Part shown: one piece after another, positions 38,618-47,491 of the stretch
Numbering within the stretch: the first letter of the stretch is position 1
Layout: each line of letters begins with the position of its first letter
Assembly (NCBI RefSeq): GCF_019392335.1
Contig: NZ_JAHXRQ010000002.1
Span: 369,374-433,373, forward strand
DNA from: Mameliella sp. CS4
GTDB taxonomy: Bacteria > Pseudomonadota > Alphaproteobacteria > Rhodobacterales > Rhodobacteraceae
DNA: 64,000 bases
Reading direction: 5' to 3'
Made by a program: the position numbers and the translations under genes
The notes under the pieces: model-generated
What the model saw: only the letters and a program-made list of their open reading frames with translations
Databases searched by the model: none
Told to the model about the DNA's origin: nothing

Positions 38618-38971
38618 ATGAAGCAAGCAGTTATTCTGGCTGCCTGCCTTGGGCTGGCAGCCTGCGGTGGCGGAACAGCATCTAAACGCAGTTACGGGGC
38701 AGCGCCGCAAATGCGCATCAGTTCGGGGCCGATCGCCGATGCCTGCGTCGCGGCGGGCCGGCAGGGGGCGACGCGACGTCTGTGCGGGTGTGTGCAAGGG
38801 GTCGCGGACCGGGAGCTTTCGGTTTCGGACCAACGGCTGGCGGTCGGGTTCTTTTCAGATCCACATCGTGCGCAGGAAATCCGCCAATCGGACAATCCCC
38901 GGCACGAGGTATTCTGGAAAAAATACAAGGCCTTCGCCGCCCGCGCCGAACAGGTTTGCCGCGGGCAGTAG
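38618..38971 (+). CDS. Small lipoprotein (117 aa)
   Basis: Lipobox LAACGGG puts the lipidated Cys at residue 16. The mature part holds VAAGRQGATRRLCGCVQGVADRELS-like sequence with a Cys-x-Cys pair and a final Cys. This resembles a group of small Rhodobacteraceae lipoproteins, function unknown. A run AGGTGAG precedes ATG 38618. Confidence 0.72.
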   Translation: MKQAVILAACLGLAACGGGTASKRSYGAAPQMRISSGPIADACVAAGRQGATRRLCGCVQGVADRELSVSDQRLAVGFFSDPHRAQEIRQSDNPRHEVFWKKYKAFAARAEQVCRGQ

Positions 38972-38979
38972 ACTGCCCG

Positions 38980-39645
38980 TCATCCGGATTGGGCGTGTCC
39001 CAGGATTTGCCCGACCAGGCAGTCCAGGCTGTCCGTCCAGGCCAGGTCCCGTGGCAGCAGGGGGGCGGCCAGTGACAGTTCGGTGCAGGCGATCAGGATG
39101 TGATCGGTGCGCTCCTGCAGGCGCCGGGCCTCTTCGGTCAGCTCTGGAAGAATCTGGTCCGGCGAAGCGCCGGCCTTGATCGCGCGGATCATCTCCAGCA
39201 GTGGCGCGTCGTCAGGCGGCGCGGTGAAGGGGGCGTCCAGGTAGGCATCGAAAATGCCGGTTAACCGCGTTGCCGGAGAGGCCAGAATGCCGATGCGTCC
39301 CTTGCCTTCCAGCGTCTGCGCGGTGGCGGCCAGCATGTCGAGAAACGGCAGATCGGTGGCCGCGCGGATACCGGCGGCATAGTGATGCGCGGTATTGCAG
39401 GGCATGGCGAGCGCGGTGGCCCCAGCGGCGGACAGATCGCGGGCCATGTCCTGCAGCACGGGCAGGGGCGAGGGGCCCGTGCCCTCGACCAGCGCAGCGA
39501 TGCGCGAGGGGACGCCCGGGTTCTGATGCACGATCACGGGCACATGGTCCGCGTCATCCTGCGCCGGCACCGCGTCCAGCAGTTTCTGCATCAGCAGGAT
39601 GGTGGCCTGCGGCCCCATCCCGCCCAGAATGCCGACCGGCCTCAT
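38980..39645 (-). CDS. Aspartate/glutamate racemase family protein
   Basis: 221-residue cofactor-independent racemase-fold enzyme. The two catalytic cysteines are in [11 protein letters not shown] (about residue 82) and [11 protein letters not shown] (about residue 187). [15 protein letters not shown] is the family N-terminus. The ATG overlaps the stop of the CuyA-like gene as ATGA. With a putative cysteate-degrading enzyme as operon partner, the substrate may be a sulfonated amino acid such as cysteate rather than aspartate; this is inference. Confidence 0.88.
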   Translation of the reverse strand: MRPVGILGGMGPQATILLMQKLLDAVPAQDDADHVPVIVHQNPGVPSRIAALVEGTGPSPLPVLQDMARDLSAAGATALAMPCNTAHHYAAGIRAATDLPFLDMLAATAQTLEGKGRIGILASPATRLTGIFDAYLDAPFTAPPDDAPLLEMIRAIKAGASPDQILPELTEEARRLQERTDHILIACTELSLAAPLLPRDLAWTDSLDCLVGQILGHAQSG

Positions 39646-40652
39646 GCGCGGGATTTCACGTCGAAGGCATGGGTATAGCCGGTCAGGCCAATGGCGCCGC
39701 CGGTGTGCAGGAAGACCACGCGCTCATTGCTCCTGAAATGGCCCTTGCGGATGAGGTCGACCAGCCCCGCCGCACCCTTGGCGGAATAGACCGGGTCCAG
39801 CAGGATGGCCTCGTGCCGGGCAAAGAGATCGATGGCCTCCAGGGTGCTGTCTGCCGGGATGCCGTAGCCGTCGCCGACGTAATCCGTGTTGGCCACCACG
39901 TCCTCGCGCGCCACGACGCCAGGACAGCCCAGTTTTTCGGCTGTCTTCACAGCGAGGTTATAGACGTTTTCCTCTTGTTTCGGTTTGGGCGCACGCACGC
40001 CGATGCCCAAAAGCGGGATACCGGCGTTCATCGCCCGGAGCCCGGTGATCAACCCGGCCTGCGTCCCGGCAGAGCCGGTGGCGTGGACGATGTGATCGAC
40101 GTTCAGCCCGGTTTCGACAAACTGGTTCAGCATTTCCAGCGCACAGTTGACATAGCCAAGGGCGCCCGTCGCGTTCGACCCGCCGCCGGGGATCGTGTAG
40201 GCGCGCTTGCCATGCGCGCGCATGGTCTCGGCCACGGCCTCCATTTCGGCGTTCATGTCCAGGTCTGGCCCGCGATGCTCGATCGAGGCGCCATGCAGCA
40301 CGTCCAGCAACACGTTGCCATTGTAGCGGTAATTCTCGTGGTTGTAGCCGGTGCGGTCCTCCAGCAGGATATGGCATTCCATCCCCAGTTTCGCCGCCGC
40401 CGCCGCCGTCTGGCGGGCATGGTTGGACTGCGTCGCACCCTGGGTCAGGACGATATCGGCGCGCTGATCCAGCGCCTCGGCCATGAGGAACTCCAGCTTG
40501 CGGGTCTTGTTGCCGCCAGTCGACAGGCCGGTGCAATCGTCGCGCTTTATCCAGATTTCCGGGCCGCCGAGGAATTCGGTCAGACGCGGAAGCGGTTCCA
40601 GCGGCGTGGGCAGATGGGCAAGGCGGACACGGGGGAATTTGGCGAGGTTCAT
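39642..40652 (-). CDS. cuyA: L-cysteate sulfo-lyase-like PLP enzyme (CuyA / D-cysteine desulfhydrase family)
   Basis: 336-residue PLP enzyme of the ACC deaminase/D-cysteine desulfhydrase family. The PLP lysine lies in [18 protein letters not shown] near residue 50, with [20 protein letters not shown] after it. CuyA in this family converts cysteate to pyruvate, ammonia and sulfite. The neighbouring HpsN-like gene favours CuyA over D-cysteine desulfhydrase. It is co-transcribed with the racemase (ATGA overlap) and lies 3 bases after the HpsN-like stop. The exact specificity is not proven here. Confidence 0.8.
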   Translation of the reverse strand: MNLAKFPRVRLAHLPTPLEPLPRLTEFLGGPEIWIKRDDCTGLSTGGNKTRKLEFLMAEALDQRADIVLTQGATQSNHARQTAAAAAKLGMECHILLEDRTGYNHENYRYNGNVLLDVLHGASIEHRGPDLDMNAEMEAVAETMRAHGKRAYTIPGGGSNATGALGYVNCALEMLNQFVETGLNVDHIVHATGSAGTQAGLITGLRAMNAGIPLLGIGVRAPKPKQEENVYNLAVKTAEKLGCPGVVAREDVVANTDYVGDGYGIPADSTLEAIDLFARHEAILLDPVYSAKGAAGLVDLIRKGHFRSNERVVFLHTGGAIGLTGYTHAFDVKSRA

Positions 40653-40655
40653 CTT

Positions 40656-41969
40656 TCAACTTTCGTTTGCGGCACAGGCGCGTGGGGACAGGTTTGCGAG
40701 GCGAGCCTCTGCCGTCAAGGCGTGTCCGGTCATGCCTTCGGCCCGCGAGATGACAGAGGTGGCATGGGCCAGGGCGGGCAGGGCCTCGTCCTGGGCACGT
40801 TGCCAGGTGACGGTTTTCAGGAACTTGTGGACCGAAAGCCCGCCAGTGTAGCGGGCGGCGCCGCCGGTGGGCAGGACATGGTTGGGGCCAGAGGCCTTGT
40901 CGCCAAAGGCCACGGTGGTCTCGGCCCCCAGGAACAGTGAGCCGTAGCTGGAGAGGCGCGCCTGCCACCAGGGCAGATCGGCGCATTGGACATGCAGGTG
41001 CTCGGGGGCATAGCGGTCGGACTCTGAGGCCATCTCCTCGCGGTTGGAGCAGAGGATGATTTCGCCCATCGCCTCCCAGGCGTCGCGGGCGGCGCGGGCA
41101 TTTTCGCCGCCAAGGCGGGCGCAGGTCTGCGGCATGATCTCTGCCACGCGGGTGGCCAGCGGTTCATGATCCGTCACCAGCCAGCAGGGAGAGGTGGGGC
41201 CATGTTCGGCCTGCCCGGCGAGGTCCAGCGCGACCAGGTCCGGGTCCGCAGTGGCATCGGCCAGGATCAGCACGTCGGTCGGCCCGGCGAACATGTCGAT
41301 GCCGACCGGGCCGAACAGCTGGCGCTTCGCCTCGGCGACATAGGCGTTTCCGGGGCCTGCCAGCACGTCAGCGGGGGGCGTTCCGAACAGACCATAGGCC
41401 ATCGCGGCGATCCCCTGCACGCCGCCGAGGGTCAGGATCGTGTCGGCCCCGGCAAGCTGCATGGCATAGAGCGTCGCCGGGTCGATCCCAAGCGCAGCGC
41501 CCTCGGCGTCGCGCCGCGGCGGGGCACAAGCCGTCACATGGGGCACACCGGCGGCGCGGGCGGTCGCGATGGTCATCAGCGCCGAGGCGATATGCGCGTA
41601 ACGTCCGCCGGGGACGTAGCAGCCGGCTGCCGCGACAGGCAGGCTTTTCTGACCGGCGGTCAGGCCGGGGTGCAGGTCGATCTCGAAATCCTGGACGGAG
41701 GCGCGCTGCGCCTCGGCAAAGCGGCGGATGTTGTCATGGGCATAGGTCAGCGCCTGCTTCAGCGCACCGGGCACCTGGCGGGCGGCCTGTTGCAAGGCCT
41801 CCTGCGGCACGACAATCTCATCGGTCCAGTTGTCGAGGCGGCTGGCATAGTCACGCGCGACCTCTTCGCCGCCGCTTTTCAGGCGGGCCAGCATGATTTG
41901 CACGGTGTCGGAAATTTCCGCCATCGAGGCGGGGGGCAGGCCGGGGGCGGATTTGATCAGGCGGGACAT
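40656..41969 (-). CDS. hpsN: HisD-family dehydrogenase, probable sulfopropanediol 3-dehydrogenase
   Basis: 437-residue NAD-dependent, zinc-binding dehydrogenase of the histidinol dehydrogenase fold. LPVAAAGCYVPGGRYAHIAS and GPGNAYVAEAKRQLFGPVGI are family blocks. The C-terminal sequence SDRYAPEHLHVQ and TVAFGDKASGPNHVLPTGGA is of the type I associate with HpsN rather than the DYASGTNHVLPT of HisD. HpsN oxidises 2,3-dihydroxypropane-1-sulfonate (DHPS) toward sulfolactate. It heads the hpsN-cuyA-racemase unit, divergent from LysR across about 65 bases. Confidence 0.78.
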   Translation of the reverse strand: MSRLIKSAPGLPPASMAEISDTVQIMLARLKSGGEEVARDYASRLDNWTDEIVVPQEALQQAARQVPGALKQALTYAHDNIRRFAEAQRASVQDFEIDLHPGLTAGQKSLPVAAAGCYVPGGRYAHIASALMTIATARAAGVPHVTACAPPRRDAEGAALGIDPATLYAMQLAGADTILTLGGVQGIAAMAYGLFGTPPADVLAGPGNAYVAEAKRQLFGPVGIDMFAGPTDVLILADATADPDLVALDLAGQAEHGPTSPCWLVTDHEPLATRVAEIMPQTCARLGGENARAARDAWEAMGEIILCSNREEMASESDRYAPEHLHVQCADLPWWQARLSSYGSLFLGAETTVAFGDKASGPNHVLPTGGAARYTGGLSVHKFLKTVTWQRAQDEALPALAHATSVISRAEGMTGHALTAEARLANLSPRACAANES

Positions 41970-42034
41970 GCGTTTTCCTTGACGTCAGCGGACAGGTTCA
42001 CAAAAACGGAAACTGTGGCCTCGGAGATTCTGCG

Positions 42035-43000
42035 ATGTTGATGAAAGGCGTGACGTTGCGCGGGCTCGAGGTATTCGAGGCGCTGGCGGAAAGTGGCTCG
42101 GTCGCCAAGGCGGCCGAGGTGACGGGGCTCAGCCAGCCGGCGGTCAGCCAGCAGATGCGCAACCTCGAAGGCGCGCTGGGCGTGGACCTTGTGGATCACG
42201 GGCGCCGCCCGATGCGGCTGACCCCGGCGGGCCGGTCCTTCCTGGGGCGGACGCAGGCCGTGCTGCGACAGTTGCGACTGGCACAGAACGAACTGACGGT
42301 GATGGATCTCACCCACCTCAGCACGCTGAGCCTTGGGGTGATCGACGATTTCGACAACGATCTGACGCCGCGCCTTGTCACCATCCTGGCCGAGAGCATG
42401 ACGCGCTGCCGGTTCAAGCTGATCACCGCGCCCAGCCATGAAATCTCGGAAGAGATCAAGGCACGCCGCCTGCATCTCGCCATCGCCGCAAGCAGCGGCG
42501 AGGTGATGGAGGGAATCGTGGAATATCCTTTGGTTCGAGATCCTTACATCCTTGTTTGCGCCCGCGGAGCGGTCGAGGCGGCGGGCGGGGTCGAGGCGAT
42601 GATGCAGGCGCTGCCGATCCTGCGCTACGATCGCGCACAGCTGATCGGGCGCCAGATCGAAGCCCATCTGGCCCGGCAGAAGCTGGAATTCGCCGAGAGA
42701 TTCGAGATCGGGGCGCACTTGTCCCTGATGACGCTGGTGGCGCGTGGCATGGGATGGGCGATCACCACGCCGTTGGGATACATGCGTGCCGGGCGCTACC
42801 ACGACCAGATGGAAGCGCATCCCGTGCCCTTCAAACCCTTCTCGCGCACCATTTCCCTGTTTGCCGGAACGGACTGGGCGGACCGGGTGCCGCGCGACGT
42901 GGCGCGCACCATGCGGATGCTGGTGGGCGACATGGTCATCGCCCCCGCGCTGGCGCAGCTGCCTTGGCTTGAAGGCGAGTTGAGAGTGATGGAAAGCTGA
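42035..43000 (+). CDS. LysR-family transcriptional regulator, divergent to the sulfonate genes
   Basis: 321-residue LTTR. The winged-helix DNA-binding domain spans about residues 8-65 (ALAESGSVAKAAEVTGLSQP, AVSQQMRNLEGALGV). The effector domain covers about 95-310. The divergent arrangement across 65 bases with the HpsN-like gene is the classical LysR layout, so it probably regulates both its own gene and the hpsN-cuyA-racemase operon, perhaps in response to a sulfonate. ATG 42035 or 42041 may be the start. Confidence 0.92.
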   Translation: MLMKGVTLRGLEVFEALAESGSVAKAAEVTGLSQPAVSQQMRNLEGALGVDLVDHGRRPMRLTPAGRSFLGRTQAVLRQLRLAQNELTVMDLTHLSTLSLGVIDDFDNDLTPRLVTILAESMTRCRFKLITAPSHEISEEIKARRLHLAIAASSGEVMEGIVEYPLVRDPYILVCARGAVEAAGGVEAMMQALPILRYDRAQLIGRQIEAHLARQKLEFAERFEIGAHLSLMTLVARGMGWAITTPLGYMRAGRYHDQMEAHPVPFKPFSRTISLFAGTDWADRVPRDVARTMRMLVGDMVIAPALAQLPWLEGELRVMES

Positions 43001-43050
43001 CGGCGCGCGGCAAGGGCGCGCGAACAGCAGTTTGACCTGTCGCATGGCAA

Positions 43051-43098
43051 CAGATTGCCCCAAGGGCATGCCCTGTCCACGGGGCAATCGTCTGTTTT
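43051..43098. terminator. Hairpin between convergent LysR and hydrolase genes
   Basis: CAGATTGCCCC (43051-43061) can pair with GGGGCAATCGTCTG (43081-43094, small bulge), with a nested AGGGCATGCCCT palindrome inside the loop and TTTT after it. It sits between convergent genes and probably stops transcription. It also shares GATTGC/GCAATC arms with the tnpC insertion at 55682-55696. Confidence 0.55.
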
Positions 43099-43147
43099 CG
43101 GAAGGAAATGCCGCAGTTTCGGGAATCGTGAAACTGTCGTGAGCCGG

Positions 43148-43912
43148 CTACCCTTCGACGTGATCCACGAAAGCCCGCACCGACGCCTCGAACCCACGCG
43201 GGTCCTCGGCGTGCAGCCAATGCCCCGCCTTGGGGATCTTGGCAAACCGTGCCTTGGGGAAAAGGTCGCGAATGCGCGGGCGGTGTTCGGCCTGCACATA
43301 GTCGGACTGACCGCCCGACAGGAATAGGGTCGGCCCCTCGTAGCGCCCCTCGATCTCGGGAAAGCCGAGGATCCTGGGCATTTCCCAGGCCAGCGTGTCC
43401 AGGTTCAACTTCCACCGCTTGTTCTGCACGTCCAGAGACTGGGTAAAGAAACTCTGCAGGGTTTTGTCATCGATAGTCTGCGCGAGCTGCTCTACCGCGT
43501 CCGAGCGTTTCTCGACCCGGGACAGGTCAACCGCACGCATGGCTTCGATGAACTGGATCTGGCTGTGGGTATAGGCAACGGGCGCGATGTCGGCGACCAG
43601 GAGAGAGGCCAGTTTCTCCGGATGTTGCAGCGCCAGGACCATCGCCGCCTTGCCGCCCATCGAATGGCCGACCACATGCGCGCGGCCGCCGTGGGCGTCG
43701 ATCAGCTCTGCCAGGTCCCCGGCCAGATCTGGATAACTGTGGGTTTCGGTCCGGGGGCTGTCGCCGTGGTTGCGCATGTCCGGCGTCAGCACGTGCCAAC
43801 GGTCGGACAGGCGCTTGGCGATCACACCCCAGTTGCGCCCCGAGCCATAGAGCCCGTGGACGATGACAAGGGGCGTGCCGCCCGGTGTGCCGTAAGAAAG
43901 CGTGTTCAACAT
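43148..43912 (-). CDS. Alpha/beta-fold hydrolase
   Basis: 254-residue hydrolase. The oxyanion block VIVHGLYGSGRNWG is near residue 20, and the nucleophile elbow is VVGHSMGGKAAMVLAL, with Ser near 92. The acid and His are in the C-terminal half (FAKIPKAGHWLHAEDP holds the His). Relatives include YbfF-type esterases. Start ATG 43912; an in-frame GTG at 43921 is possible. Substrate unknown. Confidence 0.9.
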   Translation of the reverse strand: MLNTLSYGTPGGTPLVIVHGLYGSGRNWGVIAKRLSDRWHVLTPDMRNHGDSPRTETHSYPDLAGDLAELIDAHGGRAHVVGHSMGGKAAMVLALQHPEKLASLLVADIAPVAYTHSQIQFIEAMRAVDLSRVEKRSDAVEQLAQTIDDKTLQSFFTQSLDVQNKRWKLNLDTLAWEMPRILGFPEIEGRYEGPTLFLSGGQSDYVQAEHRPRIRDLFPKARFAKIPKAGHWLHAEDPRGFEASVRAFVDHVEG

Positions 43913-43958
43913 GGCCAACACTTACGATGCGCCGTGGCCGAGGGCCAGTGGCGGCGCG

Positions 43959-44672
43959 TCAGTCGCGCATTTCCGTGCCGTGCAGGCGCAGGAACAGGCT
44001 TTCCTCATCGTCGTTTCGGAAAAAGGGGACGGAATCGGGAGGTGTTTGGTCCGTTGCACGTGCCGCGACCTCTGCCAGCACAACCTCTGTGATGAAAGGC
44101 ATGTCATAGTTGCGGATCTCGTCCACGGCGATCCACTGCAGGTGCGACAGCTCATCGGCGGCGGCGTCGAAATCATCCGGGTCCGAGGCGAGTTCGTCCG
44201 CGTCGAGCAGGAAGAAACGTGCATCGAAGCGGCGCGGCCGTCCCGGAGGGGTGATGGCACGAAAGATGAATTGCAGCGGCTCGGCCGAGGGCCGGTGCCC
44301 GGTGCCGGCGAACTCCAGCCAGTCCTCGGGGATCGAATCGGGCCAGGGGGCCGGAACGCCAAGGATCTGGCCGGTTTCCTCCCACAGCTCTCGCACGGCG
44401 GCCACGGCCAGCGCGCGGGCCATGTCGGGCGTGGCATCCTCGCTCAACCGTGCGGCGCAGAGCGGCGGCAAAGCCCTGGCCAGCGGGATCTGCGCATCCT
44501 GTGCATCCACCGCGCCGCCGGGAAAGACGAACTTGTTGGGCATGAAAGCGGCCTTTGCGCCGCGCTGTCCCATCAGGACGCGCGGGCGCGTGGCCCTGTC
44601 ACGCAGGACAACCACCGTGGCCGCATCACGGATCGCGGTCTTGTCGATCGTCTTGGTCGTCGTTTCAGTCAT
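43959..44672 (-). CDS. NUDIX-family hydrolase
   Basis: 237-residue protein. The Nudix box is recognisable as VFPGGAVD...AAVRELWEETGQILG, with REL.EE.G spaced normally although the box is stretched by an insertion of about 30 residues between GG and RE. This fits the RPP1/NUDT19-like subfamily that acts on CoA derivatives. The C-terminal half is variable. On the same strand and 9 bases after the DUF983 gene, so likely co-transcribed. Confidence 0.85.
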   Translation of the reverse strand: MTETTTKTIDKTAIRDAATVVVLRDRATRPRVLMGQRGAKAAFMPNKFVFPGGAVDAQDAQIPLARALPPLCAARLSEDATPDMARALAVAAVRELWEETGQILGVPAPWPDSIPEDWLEFAGTGHRPSAEPLQFIFRAITPPGRPRRFDARFFLLDADELASDPDDFDAAADELSHLQWIAVDEIRNYDMPFITEVVLAEVAARATDQTPPDSVPFFRNDDEESLFLRLHGTEMRD

Positions 44673-44681
44673 CTGCGTCCC

Positions 44682-45083
44682 TCAGCTTGGGGGCGCAAAA
44701 CCATGCATCCCGCGTGCCCACTGGAAGGCCACGATCGCCCCTTTCAATCGGGGCAGAAGATAGAGCGAGAGCGCGACGCAGCCAACGCCAAAGATCGTGA
44801 ACAGGACCAGCGGCTCGGGGCGCCAGGTGGTAAAGACAAAGAGCAGCAAGGGCGCCATCAGGTGCCCGACGATCAGGATCGTCAGGTATGCCGGGCCATC
44901 GTCCGCCCGGTGGTGATGCAATTCCTGGCGGCAGACCGGGCAATGATCGCGCACGGTCAGGTAGCCCGACAACAGCGGGCCATTGCCGCAGTTGGGGCAG
45001 CGTCGTCTCCAGCCCCGCCAGAGCGTCGGCCACAGGGTATCTTTTTCCGGAGTGTCCGGCATGTCGTCCATCTCGGTTTTCAA
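44682..45083 (-). CDS. DUF983 zinc-ribbon membrane protein
   Basis: Predicted 133-residue protein. A zinc-ribbon-like RRRCPNCGNGPLLSGYLTV (Cys pair) plus DHCPVCRQEL (second pair) precede two membrane helices (YLTILIVGHLMAPLLLFVF and FTIFGVGCVALSLYLLP). The start is TTG 45083, supported by AAAGGCGG; ATG 45071 is an alternative. DUF983 proteins of alphaproteobacteria are of unknown role. Confidence 0.85.
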   Translation of the reverse strand: MKTEMDDMPDTPEKDTLWPTLWRGWRRRCPNCGNGPLLSGYLTVRDHCPVCRQELHHHRADDGPAYLTILIVGHLMAPLLLFVFTTWRPEPLVLFTIFGVGCVALSLYLLPRLKGAIVAFQWARGMHGFAPPS

Positions 45084-45290
45084 CGTTTCCGCCTTTCAGA
45101 ATGGGGGCGGCGGAAGCGCGGCGGAAGGGTGCATAACGTCATTGCGTCCGGATGTCACAGATCACGGCAGCGTGAAGGGAGAGCGGCATTTTTTGCGACG
45201 GAAAAGCATCGTTGGGCCGTGATAGCCTGCAGAGACGCCCGGAGAGCGGGCGGCTTGGACACCCGAGACTAACTCTGGAAGGACAAGGAA

Positions 45291-45869
45291 ATGAAAACGA
45301 CTGCACTCTGGATCACGGGCGCAATGGTTGTGGCGCTGGGCACCGCTGGTGTGGCCTCGGCCAAAGGTATGGGCTTTGGCGACCGCGGGCCGCGCGGCGC
45401 CTTCATGCAGGAGATGTTCGCCGAGATCGACGCCGATGGCGACGGCAAGGTGACAAAGGAAGAGTTCGAGTCTTTCAAGACCGCACGGTTCGAGGCTGCG
45501 GACACGGATGGTGACGGCAAGCTGTCGCGCGACGAGATCACGGCGGCCCGCGATGCCCGTCGCGCCGCGCGGATGCAGGCGATGGTCGAGAGGCTGGACC
45601 AAGATGGCGATGGCCTGCTGAGCGCCGATGAACTGGCCGCGGGCCCGGCCCGGCGCGCGCCCCAAGACATGTTCGACCGCATGGACGCGGATGACGATGG
45701 CGCGCTGACGCTGGAAGAGATCGAAAAGTCGCGCGGTGCGTTCCAGCGCGGCGGCATGCCCCGCTTTGGCCACAAGGACCGCGCGCACGGCTACCGTGGG
45801 GGCCATGGTCATCACGGCGGCATGGGCTTTCCGTTCTTTGGCAGCCCGGACATGTCGGACGACAGCTGA
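45291..45869 (+). CDS. Exported EF-hand calcium-binding protein
   Basis: 192-residue predicted periplasmic protein. The signal peptide ends GVASA-K. Four EF-hand loops are visible: DADGDGKVTKEEF (about 45-57), DTDGDGKLSRDEI, DQDGDGLLSADEL and DADDDGALTLEEI. The C-terminus is His/Gly-rich (RGGHGHHGGMGF), possibly metal-binding. It lies upstream of the ECF sigma module, which may control it. Confidence 0.9.
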   Translation: MKTTALWITGAMVVALGTAGVASAKGMGFGDRGPRGAFMQEMFAEIDADGDGKVTKEEFESFKTARFEAADTDGDGKLSRDEITAARDARRAARMQAMVERLDQDGDGLLSADELAAGPARRAPQDMFDRMDADDDGALTLEEIEKSRGAFQRGGMPRFGHKDRAHGYRGGHGHHGGMGFPFFGSPDMSDDS

Positions 45870-45953
45870 GTGAAGTGACCGGGCGGCGCGTGCCGCCGCC
45901 CGGACCGTTGCACACGGCGATCTGCCGGGATAGCGCGGAACGATGGACGGGAC

Positions 45954-46541
45954 ATGCCTTTCGAAGCCATGAGTGCGGCAGCCGACGAAGACCTGCTGGC
46001 GGATTACGCCGCCGGCGACGCCAGCGCGGCGCGGGTTCTGACCCAGCGCCTTGCGCCGCGTGTCTTCTCGCACGCCATGCGCATGCTGGGCGGCGACCGG
46101 GCCGAGGCCGAGGATGTGGCGCAGGAAGCGCTCTTGCGGCTGTGGCGGGCGGCGCCGGGTTGGCGGAGGGGTGAGGCCAAGGTCTCGACCTGGCTGTACC
46201 GTGTGACGGCGAACCTCTGCATCGACCGCATCCGGCGGCGGCGCGGCGGGACGGATCTCGACTCGGTGCCCGAACCTGTGGACGAGGCCCCCTCGGCGGC
46301 AGAGGGCCTGCAGCAGCGGGCGCGGGCCGAGGCGCTGCAGGGGGCGCTGGACACCTTGCCAGAGCGGCAGCGGCAGGCGGTGATCCTGCGCCATATCGAG
46401 GGGCTGCCCAACCCCGAGATTGCCGAAATCATGGACATCGGGCCACGCGCGGTCGAGAGTCTGGTGGCGCGGGGCAAACGGGCATTGGAGGCGGCGCTGA
46501 TCGGGCGCCGCGCAGAACTGGGATATGAAGACGATGACTGA
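45954..46541 (+). CDS. ECF-type RNA polymerase sigma factor
   Basis: 195-residue sigma-70 family protein. Region 2 includes RMLGGDRAEAEDVAQEALLR and VSTWLYRVTANLCIDRIRRR (about residues 40-100). Region 4 has LPERQRQAVILRHIEGLPNP, EIAEIMDIGPRAVESLVARG (about 139-175). It belongs to the ECF group used in roseobacters for envelope or metal stress. Its stop overlaps the start of the following gene by 8 bases (ATGACTGA), suggesting translation coupling to the anti-sigma-like protein. Confidence 0.95.
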   Translation: MPFEAMSAAADEDLLADYAAGDASAARVLTQRLAPRVFSHAMRMLGGDRAEAEDVAQEALLRLWRAAPGWRRGEAKVSTWLYRVTANLCIDRIRRRRGGTDLDSVPEPVDEAPSAAEGLQQRARAEALQGALDTLPERQRQAVILRHIEGLPNPEIAEIMDIGPRAVESLVARGKRALEAALIGRRAELGYEDDD

Positions 46542-46938
46542 GCGCAAGGATAATCGGGACGATTCCTTTCTGCCCTTGGACGGGCAGGACGACGATGCGC
46601 TGGGGCTGTTTTTCGCCGCGGCGCGCGCCGAACCGCCGCAACTCGGCGGTGATTTCCTGGCCCGGATCGAGGCGCAGGCGCTGGCCGAGCAGCCGCGCTC
46701 TGCGGCCCCGATACCTGTGCTCCCGTCGCGCAGGCCGGGCCGGTTGGCCCAATTGCGCGAGGCGCTGGGCGGCTGGGTCGGCGTGACCGGGCTGGCGACC
46801 GCCTGCGCGGCGGGGATCCTGATCGGGATCAGCTCGCCGGACAGCCTGTCGGTCTTCTGGGGGGGCGATGCCGCCGGGCTGGGCACTCTGGGTGTCGATC
46901 CGCTGAGCGGGTTCGACCTTGCGTTGATGGAAGGGTAG
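46534..46938 (+). CDS. Membrane protein following the ECF sigma factor, putative anti-sigma
   Basis: Predicted 134-residue protein. The N-terminal approximately 80 residues are cytoplasmic-like and acidic. One hydrophobic segment (VGVTGLATACAAGILIGI) lies near residues 90-107. Sigma-gene coupling (8-base overlap) and single-pass topology suggest an anti-sigma factor, but no zinc motif (HxxxCxxC) is present, so the role is inferred from context. An upstream in-frame ATG at 46525 is possible. Confidence 0.6.
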   Translation: MTERKDNRDDSFLPLDGQDDDALGLFFAAARAEPPQLGGDFLARIEAQALAEQPRSAAPIPVLPSRRPGRLAQLREALGGWVGVTGLATACAAGILIGISSPDSLSVFWGGDAAGLGTLGVDPLSGFDLALMEG

Positions 46939-46941
46939 GCA

Positions 46942-47475
46942 ATGGCGTCGGACAAGGAAATCACGGCCCGTCCCGGGCGTTGGCTGCGTGTCCTGCTGTT
47001 TGTGTCGCTGGCGCTCAACCTGCTGGTGATTGGCGCGGCGGTGGGTCTGTTCCTCAACGGGCCGCCGGCGCTGCGTGGTGACCGCAGTGACCCGGTGTTG
47101 CCCTACACGCGCGCCTTCGACGAGGATCAGCGGCGCGAGTTGCGCCGTGGGCTGTGGCGGGCAATGCGCAAGGATGCCGGTGCCATGCGGGCAGGATATC
47201 TTGCGGACTACCAGCGTGGCCTGGACCTGTTGCGGCAGGACCCGTTCGACCATGCCGCCCTGGCCGCGCTGCTGGCGGACCAGGCGGCCCGCGGCGCCGA
47301 AGTGAGGATGCGCGGTCAGGAAGTCCTGATGAATTACCTGGTCGAGATGACCCCGGAGCAGCGTCGCGCCTACGCCGACCGGCTCGAAGCCGAGCTTGAG
47401 CGGATGCGCAACCGAGGTCATGGACGGGACAACGGCGGGGAAGGACACCACGCGCCGAAACCGCCGCGCGACTGA
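46942..47475 (+). CDS. Spy/CpxP-like periplasmic sensor-type protein
   Basis: Predicted 177-residue protein annotated in relatives as heavy-metal resistance or periplasmic heavy-metal sensor. An N-terminal membrane segment (LRVLLFVSLALNLLVIGAAV, about 16-35) precedes a helical, charged domain with ERRELRRGLW-like and MTPEQRRAYADRLEAELERM sequence, the LTxxQ-type hallmark of Spy/CpxP relatives. The gene follows 3 bases after the putative anti-sigma gene. Together the module resembles an envelope stress sigma circuit. Confidence 0.8.
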   Translation: MASDKEITARPGRWLRVLLFVSLALNLLVIGAAVGLFLNGPPALRGDRSDPVLPYTRAFDEDQRRELRRGLWRAMRKDAGAMRAGYLADYQRGLDLLRQDPFDHAALAALLADQAARGAEVRMRGQEVLMNYLVEMTPEQRRAYADRLEAELERMRNRGHGRDNGGEGHHAPKPPRD

Positions 47476-47491
47476 GCGCGGCGCGTTTTCG

